The translations under genes and the position numbers were made by a program. From Pontibacter korlensis (GTDB lineage Bacteria; Bacteroidota; Bacteroidia; Cytophagales; Hymenobacteraceae), in NCBI RefSeq assembly GCF_000973725.1, contig NZ_CP009621.1, positions 4,953,001 to 5,017,000 on the forward strand: 64,000 nucleotides of DNA, read 5' to 3'. Below the pieces are notes generated by a model. That model searched no databases, was not told where the DNA came from, and saw nothing but the letters and a program-made list of their open reading frames with translations. This document shows, in pieces, positions 25,301-33,228 of this stretch; position 1 is the first letter of the stretch, and each line of letters starts with the position of its first letter.

Positions 25301-25453
25301 AACCTCTTCAACGCTGAAAACCTGAGCGGCTATAGCAACAATGCCACCCAAAGCAACCAGATTCAGGTTGGACCTGCCAGCAGTGGCGTGCTGGTACGAC
25401 GTAACGCTGCCCCTCCCCGCCAGTTTCAGTTTGGGCTAAGGTATGTATTTTAG
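22397..25453 (+). CDS. TonB-dependent outer-membrane receptor, Oar-like
   Basis: This 1018-residue outer-membrane protein has a signal peptide (residues 1-19, ending TAFAQ). A carboxypeptidase-like regulatory domain follows (about 22-105, beginning IEVTVLNPKLEPVPDVQVTA). Then come the plug (VSINGANPLFNNYLIDGLDNN near 175-190) and a 22-strand type barrel ending in an aromatic residue (QFQFGLRYVF). The plug and barrel resemble Oar/TonB receptors that lack a SusD partner. It would bring a bulky substrate across the outer membrane using TonB energy. The ABC importer genes follow after 292 bases, which suggests joint use. The substrate is unknown. Confidence 0.85.
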   Translation: MRHLLLILGYLIPMATAFAQGAIEVTVLNPKLEPVPDVQVTATNEAIGFSATRTTNSKGIATFSGLNTAGNYTILSAENDTYTLVSSEPVVLRSNFKRTVTLVVPFKREVDLQSVTVYAPSTTRINMYNAEVSSEMRIAEISELPVEGRDVSRMLYRLPNVTQATGFFPEAPNVSINGANPLFNNYLIDGLDNNEQFLGGSRFNIPIGFVQNVSVLTNNYSAEFGNTGNGIINITSRSGSNELQGEAFFLTRPGFLDASSPYAQRDLSGNQVKDGFQRYQAGFGVGGPIFRDKTFYFLNYEHTTDLKDNILRSPALGVNETVRGKNYFNYLSGKIDHYWGDRFHSAVRANVGIVGIGRQAGGLTGGLNFPSAASDQVRNSLNLASTNVYTSGNLTLETNLQYARFRWDYAQPENPTSPDVTVLGPTGETAAVLGHPGYAFESLQHTWQAQQKATWSRGIHSFKAGAEVLSTDHALFGGGNPNGSYTVQLTQAQLGNLRTANLGAGLSISDIPSDVLVTNYAVELRPTSFGKRQNIYTLYLEDQLQATERLNLNLGLRYDYDNLSQGGNDKGDYNNLAPRFSFNYQLTPNSTIRGGFGLFYDKILYTVYSDALQQNNNSEVFKEQLAYFVEQGVLPADTDLDRVTFNGNLTVGQSNNAGLPYRYLQGPPAESFAEQRNLFSNERRILNPNGYDNPYTQQFSLGYQLQMATHKLFYVDLVYNRGRNLFRTVNLNAPAAWDYSRSQEEGIARSSTWADETRPLSIFGNYAIIDGERVEGVARNLVMTESEGESNYYAASFNLQKDKADDKFSYRLIYTLSYLENNTEDINFRAMDANNFEAEWGPSINDRRHVINAIYNYYPVQNLTLTVAALLQSGQPINRIPDASQYMIVGRDGNPVLNANGNPIFTNDLNGDGSAFGDAYVGNSDRQPGEERNSDRLPWSNTFDASVQYFIPFGAGKSNGLEFRADVLNLFNAENLSGYSNNATQSNQIQVGPASSGVLVRRNAAPPRQFQFGLRYVF

Positions 25454-25745
25454 AAGTTAGAGAGTTAAAAAGTTAGAAAGTTGCTCGATATGGGGGCTGA
25501 GTTTAAGGTTAACTGTCATCATGAAAGGATTTTGGAGGCGAGTAGCATAGGATCAAACTCCCGGGAAAAGGACCCTCTATTTCCACCAAGTTTCTTTACA
25601 AAATGACACCTACGTTACTGCCGTCAAAACTAGAATCCTAGGGTCACTAATTAGAAAGGCGGTAGTAGGCCTGCGGCAAAAAATATAAAACTATAGACCT
25701 TCTCCCCTTCCCTGATTTAGTACAGGGAGGGGAAAAGTATAAAAC
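25454..25745. other. Gap between receptor and ABC importer
   Basis: No gene is visible. Near its end an imperfect hairpin (about 25701-25735, CCCCTTCCCTG with CAGGGAGGGG) resembles the boundary palindrome of the structured repeat, but the rest of that repeat is absent. It could be a terminator for the receptor gene. Confidence 0.4.
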
Positions 25746-26963
25746 ATGAAGAACATCAATATATTTTTACTACTCCTCACCCTGCTATGCAGCAGTTGCG
25801 GAAACAGTACCCAGCAAGAACAACTGAACGTGCAGGAGGCTGATTGGGCAAGTATAGAGCAGGCGGCCAGAGGTACCACTGTGCAGATGATGATGTGGCA
25901 GGGCGACCCCCTCATCAACAAGTATATGCAAGATTATGTGAAGCCGCAGCTACAGAAGCAGTATGGCATCACGCTCAACATTAACTCCGGTCAGGGAAAG
26001 GATATTGTAGGTCTGGCTTTAGGCGAGAAAGAAACAGGCAAAGAAACAAGTGAAATTGATGTGGCATGGATCAACGGGGAAACCTTTTACCAACTGCGCC
26101 AGCTCAACGCGCTTTACGGTCCTTTCACAGAGCTTCTACCAAACAACCAATACGTGAACTGGCAGAACCCTTACATTGCCCGCGATTTTCAGCAACCGGT
26201 GGAGGGAATGGAAGCACCTTGGGGCAATGTGCAGCTGGCTTTCATCTACAATGCTGACAAGGTAAAAACGCCACCCGCTTCTTTTGAAGAACTGGAAACC
26301 TACGTTAGAAGCAATCCCGGCACCTTTACTATCCCTAACGAATTTACCGGCATGACCTTGCTCAAGTCCTGGATGATAGCCTTGGCCGGAAAAGGAGAAT
26401 TGGCTGGTGAATTTGACGAAGCAAAGTATAAAAAGTATAGCCAACAACTCTGGCAGAAGCTTAACAACCTGAAGCCATACTTCTGGAAGCAGGGGCAGAC
26501 TTTTCCGGCTACGCTTTCGCAACTGCACCAGCTGTATGCCAACGGAGAGGTGAACTTTACTTTCAGCAATAACGACGGCGAGGTAGACAACAAAATCTTC
26601 CAGGGTGTTTTTCCGGAGAGTTCACGCGCCTACGTGCCGGAACCTGGTACTATCCAGAACACGCACTACCTGGGCATTATGAAGCAGTCGGGCAGCCTGC
26701 CGGGAGCGCTGGTGGTAATCAATTTTCTGCAGTCGCCGGAGGCGCAGTACCAGAAAGCAAGCCCTAAGGTTTGGGCCGATGGCACCGTGTTGGCAACAGA
26801 GAAGCTGCCTGCCGAATGGCAAGAGAAATTCCAAAACATTCCAGCCCGCGAGCATGCTCCCGACAGAGCCGCTATTCAAAACAAAGCTTTCGAAGAGTTG
26901 GCACCCGACTACATGATCCGTTTGTATGACGATTTTAGAAGAGAGGTTATCGAGCAAAACTAG
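25746..26963 (+). CDS. ABC transporter substrate-binding lipoprotein, YnjB-like
   Basis: This 405-residue protein has a lipoprotein signal (LLTLLCSSC, Cys near 18), so it is anchored to the outer face of the inner membrane. The body is a class of extracellular solute-binding protein related to E. coli YnjB. Typical stretches are MMMWQGDPLINKYMQDYV, IDVAWINGETFYQLR and VEGMEAPWGNVQLAFIYN. YnjB proteins sit next to spermidine/thiamine/iron type binding proteins, but the ligand is unknown. It leads four overlapping genes: two permeases, an ATPase and a radical SAM enzyme. Confidence 0.8.
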   Translation: MKNINIFLLLLTLLCSSCGNSTQQEQLNVQEADWASIEQAARGTTVQMMMWQGDPLINKYMQDYVKPQLQKQYGITLNINSGQGKDIVGLALGEKETGKETSEIDVAWINGETFYQLRQLNALYGPFTELLPNNQYVNWQNPYIARDFQQPVEGMEAPWGNVQLAFIYNADKVKTPPASFEELETYVRSNPGTFTIPNEFTGMTLLKSWMIALAGKGELAGEFDEAKYKKYSQQLWQKLNNLKPYFWKQGQTFPATLSQLHQLYANGEVNFTFSNNDGEVDNKIFQGVFPESSRAYVPEPGTIQNTHYLGIMKQSGSLPGALVVINFLQSPEAQYQKASPKVWADGTVLATEKLPAEWQEKFQNIPAREHAPDRAAIQNKAFEELAPDYMIRLYDDFRREVIEQN

Positions 26964-27804
26964 GGCAGGCGCTGGTATATACCTACGCATTCTTTTCCTG
27001 CTGCTGGCGGTGCTGCCAGTGGCGGGAGGGCTGCTCTACGGCCTGGCCTACAGCTTCGGCTTAACGGGTGCCTTAAGCACTGGCTTTAGCCTGGAGCATT
27101 GGCAGCAGGTACTGGAGAGCGGTCCCTTCCTCCACTCCCTGGCCTACAGCCTTTATATTGCCCTAGTTGCCATCACCATTGCCACCGCAGTTGCCCTGTT
27201 CCTAACCTTATACTTCAAGAGAAGCCTCCGCAGTGGCTCCCTGAGTTACCTTTTGTACTTACCGCTGACGATACCGGCCATGGTCATGGGTTTTCTAGTA
27301 TTTCAGCTGCTCACCAAATCAGGTTTACTATCGCGGGTAGCGTATAGCTTTGGGGTGATAACTGAGCTGCAGGAGTTCCCGAACCTGGTACACGATACCT
27401 TTGGCTTTGGCATTATACTGGCTCATGTGCTGATGGCAGTGCCGTTCCTGACGCTGCTATTACATGCTATCTATCAAGAGCAAAACTTAGATCAATTGCA
27501 AGAAGCCTCGGCTAACCTGGGTGCTGACAAATCATACTTTGTCAGGCATATTGCTGTACCTACGCTGCTCAAAACTGCTGCCCCAAATCTTTTGCTGTAC
27601 TTTATTTTTATACTTGGCTCCTACGAAATCCCGCTGCTCATTGGCAGTCAGCAACACCAGATGGTGTCAGTGCTGGCAGTACAGAAATTTCAGCGTTTCA
27701 ACCTGTTCGACATCCCGCAGGGTTATGCTATTAGCGTAGCCTTTACCTTGTTTGTGCTGCTTACCCTTGCCATCAGCCTTAAAAAACTGCAGCGCCATGC
27801 ATAG
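26926..27804 (+). CDS. ABC transporter permease (first)
   Basis: This 292-residue inner-membrane protein has about six helices and the EAA loop LQEASANLGADKSYFVRHIA near residue 195, which contacts the ATPase. It is like one half of the YnjC permease, which in E. coli is one long fused protein; here the two halves are separate genes. The ATG at 26926 overlaps the binding-protein gene by 38 bases. No later in-frame ATG precedes the first helix, so I accept the overlap. It forms the channel together with the second permease. Confidence 0.8.
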   Translation: MTILEERLSSKTRAGAGIYLRILFLLLAVLPVAGGLLYGLAYSFGLTGALSTGFSLEHWQQVLESGPFLHSLAYSLYIALVAITIATAVALFLTLYFKRSLRSGSLSYLLYLPLTIPAMVMGFLVFQLLTKSGLLSRVAYSFGVITELQEFPNLVHDTFGFGIILAHVLMAVPFLTLLLHAIYQEQNLDQLQEASANLGADKSYFVRHIAVPTLLKTAAPNLLLYFIFILGSYEIPLLIGSQQHQMVSVLAVQKFQRFNLFDIPQGYAISVAFTLFVLLTLAISLKKLQRHA

Positions 27805-28558
27805 GAAAATTCTAACTGCCATACTTACCGCGGCTATTTTGCTGCCCTTCCTGTTTTTCGGGTTGCTATCGGTGGGGCAGGCGTGGTTTTACCCCAGCAT
27901 TTTACCGCAGCGCATCACGTTGAGCAATTGGCAGGAGCTACTGGTGGGGCAAAGCGAGCTGCAGGTGGGACTGCTGCTTTCGCTTATACTTGGTTTGGGC
28001 GTCGCGGCACTGGCGACCTTGGCTGGCTTTATCATCAGCAAAGAAATTGCTCAGGCAAAGTATAGAAACCGCTGGCTGTTGCTGGCTTACTGGCCTTTTG
28101 TGCTGTCGCCGGTGGTGCTGGCTATTCTGGTGCAGCGGTTCTTTTTATTAACAGGAATGAGTGGCGAGATAATTGGCGTGCTACTGGGCCAGCTTATACT
28201 TGCCTTTCCATTCGCGGTAATTTTCTTCCAGAGCTTCTGGAGCCAGGAGGTACTGCAGCTGGAGCAACAGTCGCAAACATTGGGCGCATCCGCTGTTTAT
28301 ACCTTACAGAATGTTTTATTGCCTTTAGCCACTCCTATGCTGCTGATCTGTTTCTTCCAAACTTTCCTTATCTCTTGGTTCGAGTATGGCCTAACGCAGT
28401 TCATCGGTTTGGGAAAGGTAAAAACACTCACCATCTTAGTGTTTAAGTATGTGAATGAAGCCAACATTTTTCATGCGGCCTTGGCTTCGCTGCTAATCAT
28501 GTTGCCTCCTGCCCTTTTGCTGTGGCTCAACAAAAAATTCGTTTTTAGAGGAATCTGA
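27797..28558 (+). CDS. ABC transporter permease (second)
   Basis: This 253-residue inner-membrane protein has six helices and the EAA-type loop LEQQSQTLGASAVYTLQNVL near residue 160. I chose ATG 27797 (MHRKILTAILTAAILLPF), which overlaps the end of the first permease by 8 bases; the frame is open further upstream to 27752, but that adds no helix. It pairs with the first permease. It ends with TGATG, where the stop overlaps the ATPase start by one base. Confidence 0.8.
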   Translation: MHRKILTAILTAAILLPFLFFGLLSVGQAWFYPSILPQRITLSNWQELLVGQSELQVGLLLSLILGLGVAALATLAGFIISKEIAQAKYRNRWLLLAYWPFVLSPVVLAILVQRFFLLTGMSGEIIGVLLGQLILAFPFAVIFFQSFWSQEVLQLEQQSQTLGASAVYTLQNVLLPLATPMLLICFFQTFLISWFEYGLTQFIGLGKVKTLTILVFKYVNEANIFHAALASLLIMLPPALLLWLNKKFVFRGI

Positions 28559-29295
28559 TGCTGTCGATACAAAACCTACATAAAGCCTATAGCTCACAAA
28601 CAGTGCTCGACCAGGTGTCGCTGGAACTGCCGCAGGGGCAGGTGCTGGCCGTGCTCGGGCGCTCGGGCTGCGGCAAAACAACCTTGCTTAAAGCCGTGGC
28701 AGGACTTTTTCCCACAGATGCAGGAAGTATAAACTGGGCCGGCAAAAGTATGGGTGCGGTGCCACCACGCGAGCGGGAGATGGTATACCTGTTCCAGGAG
28801 CCACTGCTGTTTCCCCACCTCACCGTATTTGAGAACATTGCCTACGGTTTGCGTGTTCGGAAAGAAGCCGATGCCGAAGTGCAGCAAAAAGTACAGCAAA
28901 TGCTGCAGGAGCTGGAGCTGCAGGAGCATGCACAGAAAAAGTCGTCACAGCTGTCGGGCGGACAACGGCAGCGGGTGGCCTTTGGCCGGGCCATCATCTT
29001 TCTGCCCCGTGTGCTGCTGCTCGATGAGCCCTTTGCCAGCCTCGATGCCCATACTCGTGCCAACATGCAAACATTGTTTCTGCGGCTGGCCAGGAAATAC
29101 GGTATCACAGCGCTGTTTGTAACACACGATGTAAAGGAGGCGCTGCTTGTGGGCGATCAGTTTGCTTACATGGCGGCTGGCAAACTGCAACTTTATACTT
29201 CCAGAGAGGCTTTTATTGAAGACCCACAAACTGGCGTGCGCGATGAACTGGCATTCTGGAACACCATTGATCAAAAGATTACCTATCAGCCATGA
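28558..29295 (+). CDS. ABC transporter ATP-binding protein, YnjD/PotA-like
   Basis: This 245-residue ATPase powers the importer. Walker A is VLGRSGCGKTTLLKAVAG (near 36), the Q-loop is LFQEPLLFPHLTV, the signature is SSQLSGGQRQRVAFGRAI, Walker B is RVLLLDEPFASLDAHTR, and the H-loop is FVTHDVKEAL. No C-terminal TOBE domain is present, in contrast to PotA/FbpC. The gene is translationally coupled on both sides: TGATG with the second permease, ATGA with the radical SAM gene. This makes the radical SAM enzyme part of the same unit. Confidence 0.88.
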   Translation: MLSIQNLHKAYSSQTVLDQVSLELPQGQVLAVLGRSGCGKTTLLKAVAGLFPTDAGSINWAGKSMGAVPPREREMVYLFQEPLLFPHLTVFENIAYGLRVRKEADAEVQQKVQQMLQELELQEHAQKKSSQLSGGQRQRVAFGRAIIFLPRVLLLDEPFASLDAHTRANMQTLFLRLARKYGITALFVTHDVKEALLVGDQFAYMAAGKLQLYTSREAFIEDPQTGVRDELAFWNTIDQKITYQP

Positions 29296-30242
29296 CACAA
29301 GATTTCAACCATATCGAATCAGTATACTGGGTGTTTACACAGCTTTGCAACGACCATTGCGACCACTGCTACAATAACTCAGGTCCTCACGGAGAGCGCA
29401 TTTCAGAGGAGGAGTGTATGGCTATTATCAACAACCTGCCTGACAGCATGGACCGGCTAATCCTTTCAGGTGGTGAGCCATTGGCCGACAAAAAGCTGCT
29501 CTACAAAATTCTGGATAGGCTGCAGGAGCGTTACCAGGGCCGGGTGCAGATCATGCTGCAGACCAACGGTGATTTGCTGAATGAGCAGATTCTGGACACG
29601 CTGCTGGAAAAAGGCGTAACCCGCTTCGACATAGCCAGTATAGACCGTTACCATAAGCATGCCGGAGGCCGCCTGATGCAGTTGGCCGATATTTTCGCCA
29701 GCCGTGGCGTGAACGGAAATGACAAAGACCCGCTTATTGCAAAAGACACCTACATCACTAAACACAGGGCCAGTTGGGGCTATTGGGGCGCTACCATCGA
29801 CATGTGGTTGGGCGGTAACTGGGCGCGCGGCCGTGCCTACGAAAAAGGCCTCTGGAAAGAAGATCCGGAGCATAACTTCTGCGCCATCCTCTCCGGTGGC
29901 AAAGGCTTCTTAACAGGTACCGAAGACATTCCGCAGGAAATCTCCATCCAGCTCTGGAAGATTAACCCCTGCTGCCCCGGCACCAAAGTCCCACTCGGTG
30001 ATGCCCGTTCAGAAAAAGTATCTGATGTGCTGCAACGCGTTTCTAAATCAGAAATCTGGCAGAAAATTAACGAAGGCAAGCCGCTGCAACTAGGTGAGAG
30101 TATAGGTGTATCAGAGGCGTTTGCCAAGGAGCGCACAGCACAATTGAAAAACATCTGCCTGTGGTGCGATGAATTTTTTGAAAAGCATTACCAGGAAGAA
30201 CAAGTAGAGCGAAGTTGCGGCGGATGCCAGAGAGGCATCTAA
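29292..30242 (+). CDS. Radical SAM protein coupled to the ABC importer
   Basis: This 316-residue protein has the radical SAM cluster motif CNDHCDHCYNNSGPHGE near residue 17 and the SAM-binding GGEPLAD near 57. The C-terminus carries further Cys: CAILSGG, INPCCPG, CLWCDEF near 295 and CGGCQRG at the end, so a second Fe-S cluster as in SPASM/twitch proteins is likely. The reaction is not known. ATG 29292 overlaps the ATPase stop (ATGA), an unusual link between an importer and a radical enzyme. It may act on the imported compound. It is not ArsS: the motif differs and no ArsM is present. Confidence 0.7.
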   Translation: MTQDFNHIESVYWVFTQLCNDHCDHCYNNSGPHGERISEEECMAIINNLPDSMDRLILSGGEPLADKKLLYKILDRLQERYQGRVQIMLQTNGDLLNEQILDTLLEKGVTRFDIASIDRYHKHAGGRLMQLADIFASRGVNGNDKDPLIAKDTYITKHRASWGYWGATIDMWLGGNWARGRAYEKGLWKEDPEHNFCAILSGGKGFLTGTEDIPQEISIQLWKINPCCPGTKVPLGDARSEKVSDVLQRVSKSEIWQKINEGKPLQLGESIGVSEAFAKERTAQLKNICLWCDEFFEKHYQEEQVERSCGGCQRGI

Positions 30243-30294
30243 GACTGATTAGGAAAGCACAAACATGGCACGAGTGATTCCTGCTAGTACGAAA

Positions 30295-31821
30295 TTATAC
30301 TTTAAGCCGCACCGTAAAAACGCTACCTTCGCCTTCGGTGCTCTGCAGGTCTATACTTCCGCCATTGTTCTGCACGATGCGCTTCACAATATAGAGGCCA
30401 ATGCCTGTCCCTTTCACATGGGCATGCAGGCGCTTAAACAGCTCAAATACTTTCTCCTGCTTTTTGAAGGGTATGCCTAATCCATTATCCCATACCTGCA
30501 GAAAGAAGTTGCTTCCCTCCTGCCAGGTCCTGATCTTAATGTGCGGTTCCCGGTCTGGAGAGCGGTATTTGATGGCGTTGCTAAGCAGGTTATAAATTAT
30601 GCTCTTAAGGTTGCGCTTTGAGAAAACCACCTGTGGCGCCTCCAGCGAATCGAGCTCTATCTTTGCACCCGATGAGGAAATCTCGAAAGAGATCAAATTC
30701 TTTACATCCTCCACCAGTTTATCAATCTGTAGTAGGCTAGCTTCCTGCTCAAAGCTTTTCTGTATCCGTGCTACTTCAGTCAGGTCCTCCACCGTATTCT
30801 TGAAGCGCTGCACAGAGGCTTTGATATGCTCCAGCTCAACTTCCACATCTTTCTTCCTTTCGCCTAGGCTTATTTCCAGCAAATGGACAAGCCCTTCGAT
30901 GTTAAGTATCGGTGATTTTAGATCATGGGATGCTGTGTACACAAATGTATCCAGATCAGTATTGACCCGCTTTAGGTTAGCATTCACTTTCTCCAGTTCC
31001 TCGAGGTGTGCCTGTGTGTGTTGCTGAGCGTGTATGGTTGCCGTAATATCGTTCATGATAAGAATCTTGAACTTGTCTGTATTACGATCATCAACCTCTG
31101 CCAGAGAGATCTCCAAATACTTTTGCCCTCGCTGCAGGTTCAGTTCAAACACCTTTTTAGGCTCTGAGATGGGGCTCTGGTACAAAAACCTTTCTACCTC
31201 TTTCTGCACTTCCTCCGGAAAAACTGATAAAAGCGACGTACCCAGCACTTCACGCTCCGTCTTTCCGAACAGGTGGGCAGCATAGGTATTGATAGTGAGT
31301 ACCCTGCCATACTTTGACAAAAGCACGGCCCCAATAGGCGCCTCCTCCAATACTTTTGCGGTATAGTCTCCGCGTACTTTCTCAAGGGCAGACGCACTAA
31401 TGTTCATGGCTGGCACAACCGAGTTACGGATGTACTGGAAACTACGCCGTTGTTCAGTTCGCTGCACTGCATCCTGTACAATATCCACCAATCGCTCCTG
31501 CACTTGATTGGACACACATACTACGGTAGGCCCGATGAAGGGAGAAAACTGCAGCGACTGCTTTACACGCACAAAATTTCGCTCATCGTTTATCAGCAGT
31601 ACAGAAAGGTGCTTATCCCGGGCATACGCTTCCTGAGCCACCCGCACAGGATTACCAACCTCCTCTCCTACCAGCAGCACGCTATAGTTCTTCAGGTCGC
31701 CATCCATCTGTTTTACTGCATTTTCCGGCACCTCATTAAATGCCACTTCCTGCTCCTGTAGCTTTACTTTCAGGAGGCCAAGTGTGGAGGGGTGCAGGCC
31801 GGTATACAGAATTTCCATCAT
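30295..31821 (-). CDS. PAS sensor histidine kinase with receiver-like N-terminus
   Basis: This 508-residue soluble kinase starts with about 130 residues that look like a receiver fold (ILYTGLHPSTLGLLKVKL, YSVLLVGEEVGN, LSVLLINDE) but lack a clear phospho-acceptor Asp. A PAS domain follows (about 155-270, EEAPIGAVLLSKYGRVLTIN), then a coiled coil. Next are HisKA with the phospho-His in VYTASHDLKSPIL (near 295) and HATPase_c (NAIKYRSPDREPHIKI, VWDNGLGIPF, GTGIGLYIVKRI). There is no membrane segment. It begins 5 bases after the acyl-CoA dehydrogenase stop, so it is cotranscribed with it. It converges on the radical SAM gene with a 52-base gap. Confidence 0.85.
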   Translation of the reverse strand: MMEILYTGLHPSTLGLLKVKLQEQEVAFNEVPENAVKQMDGDLKNYSVLLVGEEVGNPVRVAQEAYARDKHLSVLLINDERNFVRVKQSLQFSPFIGPTVVCVSNQVQERLVDIVQDAVQRTEQRRSFQYIRNSVVPAMNISASALEKVRGDYTAKVLEEAPIGAVLLSKYGRVLTINTYAAHLFGKTEREVLGTSLLSVFPEEVQKEVERFLYQSPISEPKKVFELNLQRGQKYLEISLAEVDDRNTDKFKILIMNDITATIHAQQHTQAHLEELEKVNANLKRVNTDLDTFVYTASHDLKSPILNIEGLVHLLEISLGERKKDVEVELEHIKASVQRFKNTVEDLTEVARIQKSFEQEASLLQIDKLVEDVKNLISFEISSSGAKIELDSLEAPQVVFSKRNLKSIIYNLLSNAIKYRSPDREPHIKIRTWQEGSNFFLQVWDNGLGIPFKKQEKVFELFKRLHAHVKGTGIGLYIVKRIVQNNGGSIDLQSTEGEGSVFTVRLKV

Positions 31822-31826
31822 CGTGC

Positions 31827-33008
31827 TTAGCTATCAAGAATAGGTTGTTCCAGCAGGGTACGACCTAACCAGGTATAAAGTATATCAGTTGTGGGTGCCA
31901 TTACGTGTGCTGCACGGGCATCGCGCAGAAGCATCTCCAGCTTAGAGTTCTCCCGGTAAGCAATGCCTCCGGCCAGCGTCATACACTCGTTTACGACATC
32001 CACCACACAATGCGCCACTTCTGCTTTAGACGAAATGATGGTGAGTACAGCTGCAGGATCTCCACTATCGTATTGGCGGGTAGCGTGGTAAATAAGTTGA
32101 CGGGTCCTTTCAATTTTAGCCCAGATAGAACCAAGGCGATGCTGCAGCAATTGGTTTTGACTTAACGATGTGCCATCGTGCCGATATGTTCGATTTTGCA
32201 GGTGTTCGCGCACCTCGTTAAATGCCGCCTGTGCCACTCCCAGGTATGTGCCCGACATAGCTGTAAGAAAGTATGGGGCCACGACCTGAAACACGTACCA
32301 CAGCTGGTCACCCTGCTCGCCCAGTAGGTTTTTTGACGGCACTTTTACATTATCGAGTGTAAGGCTGCGCGAAGAATTGCCGCGCATACCAATGCCATCC
32401 CACTTTTCTCCCCATATCAATCCTTGGCGATCAGCTTCCACCACCATACACGAGAACTCGTGCTGCATGGCATCAGGGTCAACTCCCATGGTAGACACTA
32501 CATATGAGTCGGCTTTGCCACCATTAGTCACAAACGTTTTTTTCCCCCTCAGCACATATTCATCCTCCGACAACGACAACAGCTGCGTCTGCGGGAAGTA
32601 AAAATGTGCTCCTGTTCCTGGCTCACTCAGCGCCAATGTAGTGATGTGCTCTCCGGCGGCAATTGGCTCCAGAAAGTGCTTTTTCTGATAATCAGTAGCC
32701 TTGGCAGCTATTACAGCCGTGCCTACACAGTGCATACCAAAGCAGAGTCCTGCGGAGGCAGATTCCTCGCCAATGGTTTCGCAAGCTTTTGCCAATCCCA
32801 TCAGGCCATGTTCCAAGCCCCCGCTTTCTTTAGGTACAACAAAACCTGCCACCCCCTCCCGCTGTAGCGTGCGCATGCTTTGCTCAGGCCACTTAGCCTC
32901 CTGATCGACAACAACAGCCTCATCTCTTACTGTGCTTTCTGCTATCTGCCTGATCAGGTCAAGCGTATTATCTAAACTCACATTTGTCATATAATTTGGC
33001 AGTGCCAT
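31827..33008 (-). CDS. Acyl-CoA dehydrogenase family protein with altered active site
   Basis: This 393-residue flavoprotein has the acyl-CoA dehydrogenase layout: N-terminal helices (GVAGFVVPKESGGLEHG), a middle beta domain (TTLALSEPGTGAH, KTFVTNGGKADSYVV, GIGMRGNSSRSLTLDNVKV) and a C-terminal helical domain. Where most members have the catalytic Glu (YEGT), this one reads AHVMAPTTDIL, so the usual base is missing. It may be an oxygenase or a dehydrogenase with the base elsewhere, as in isovaleryl-CoA dehydrogenases. I chose ATG 33008; MTNVSLDN at 32990 is possible. It shares a transcript with a histidine kinase, which is unusual. Confidence 0.8.
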   Translation of the reverse strand: MALPNYMTNVSLDNTLDLIRQIAESTVRDEAVVVDQEAKWPEQSMRTLQREGVAGFVVPKESGGLEHGLMGLAKACETIGEESASAGLCFGMHCVGTAVIAAKATDYQKKHFLEPIAAGEHITTLALSEPGTGAHFYFPQTQLLSLSEDEYVLRGKKTFVTNGGKADSYVVSTMGVDPDAMQHEFSCMVVEADRQGLIWGEKWDGIGMRGNSSRSLTLDNVKVPSKNLLGEQGDQLWYVFQVVAPYFLTAMSGTYLGVAQAAFNEVREHLQNRTYRHDGTSLSQNQLLQHRLGSIWAKIERTRQLIYHATRQYDSGDPAAVLTIISSKAEVAHCVVDVVNECMTLAGGIAYRENSKLEMLLRDARAAHVMAPTTDILYTWLGRTLLEQPILDS

Positions 33009-33062
33009 CAACTAGGGCTGTCAGGTAAAAAATTGTACATCTAATTGCACAAGCTAACTATA

Positions 33063-33077
33063 CAAAATCCGATTTTG
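33063..33077. promoter_or_regulatory. Palindrome in a divergent promoter region
   Basis: CAAAATC-C-GATTTTG is perfect over 7 bp on each side. It lies between the leftward dehydrogenase/kinase operon and the rightward M28 peptidase gene. The size fits a TetR-type operator, but no regulator gene is adjacent. Confidence 0.4.
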
Positions 33078-33228
33078 CCAGATTCTTATACACCGGCTGC
33101 TTCACCTGCATACTGTTTTTTAGACTTCCTTGATACAGCTATTTCACTATTTTTTCAGTGTGGCCCCAGGCTATGTAGCATTACCTGTACTTTATGCTTT
33201 TATTTACAGTATGATCAAATTAAAAAGT

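Noticed and set aside
21595..30242. Arsenosugar biosynthesis cluster suggested by DUF2064 and a radical SAM gene
   Set aside because: No ArsM methyltransferase or other arsenic gene is present and the radical SAM protein does not have an ArsS-like motif.
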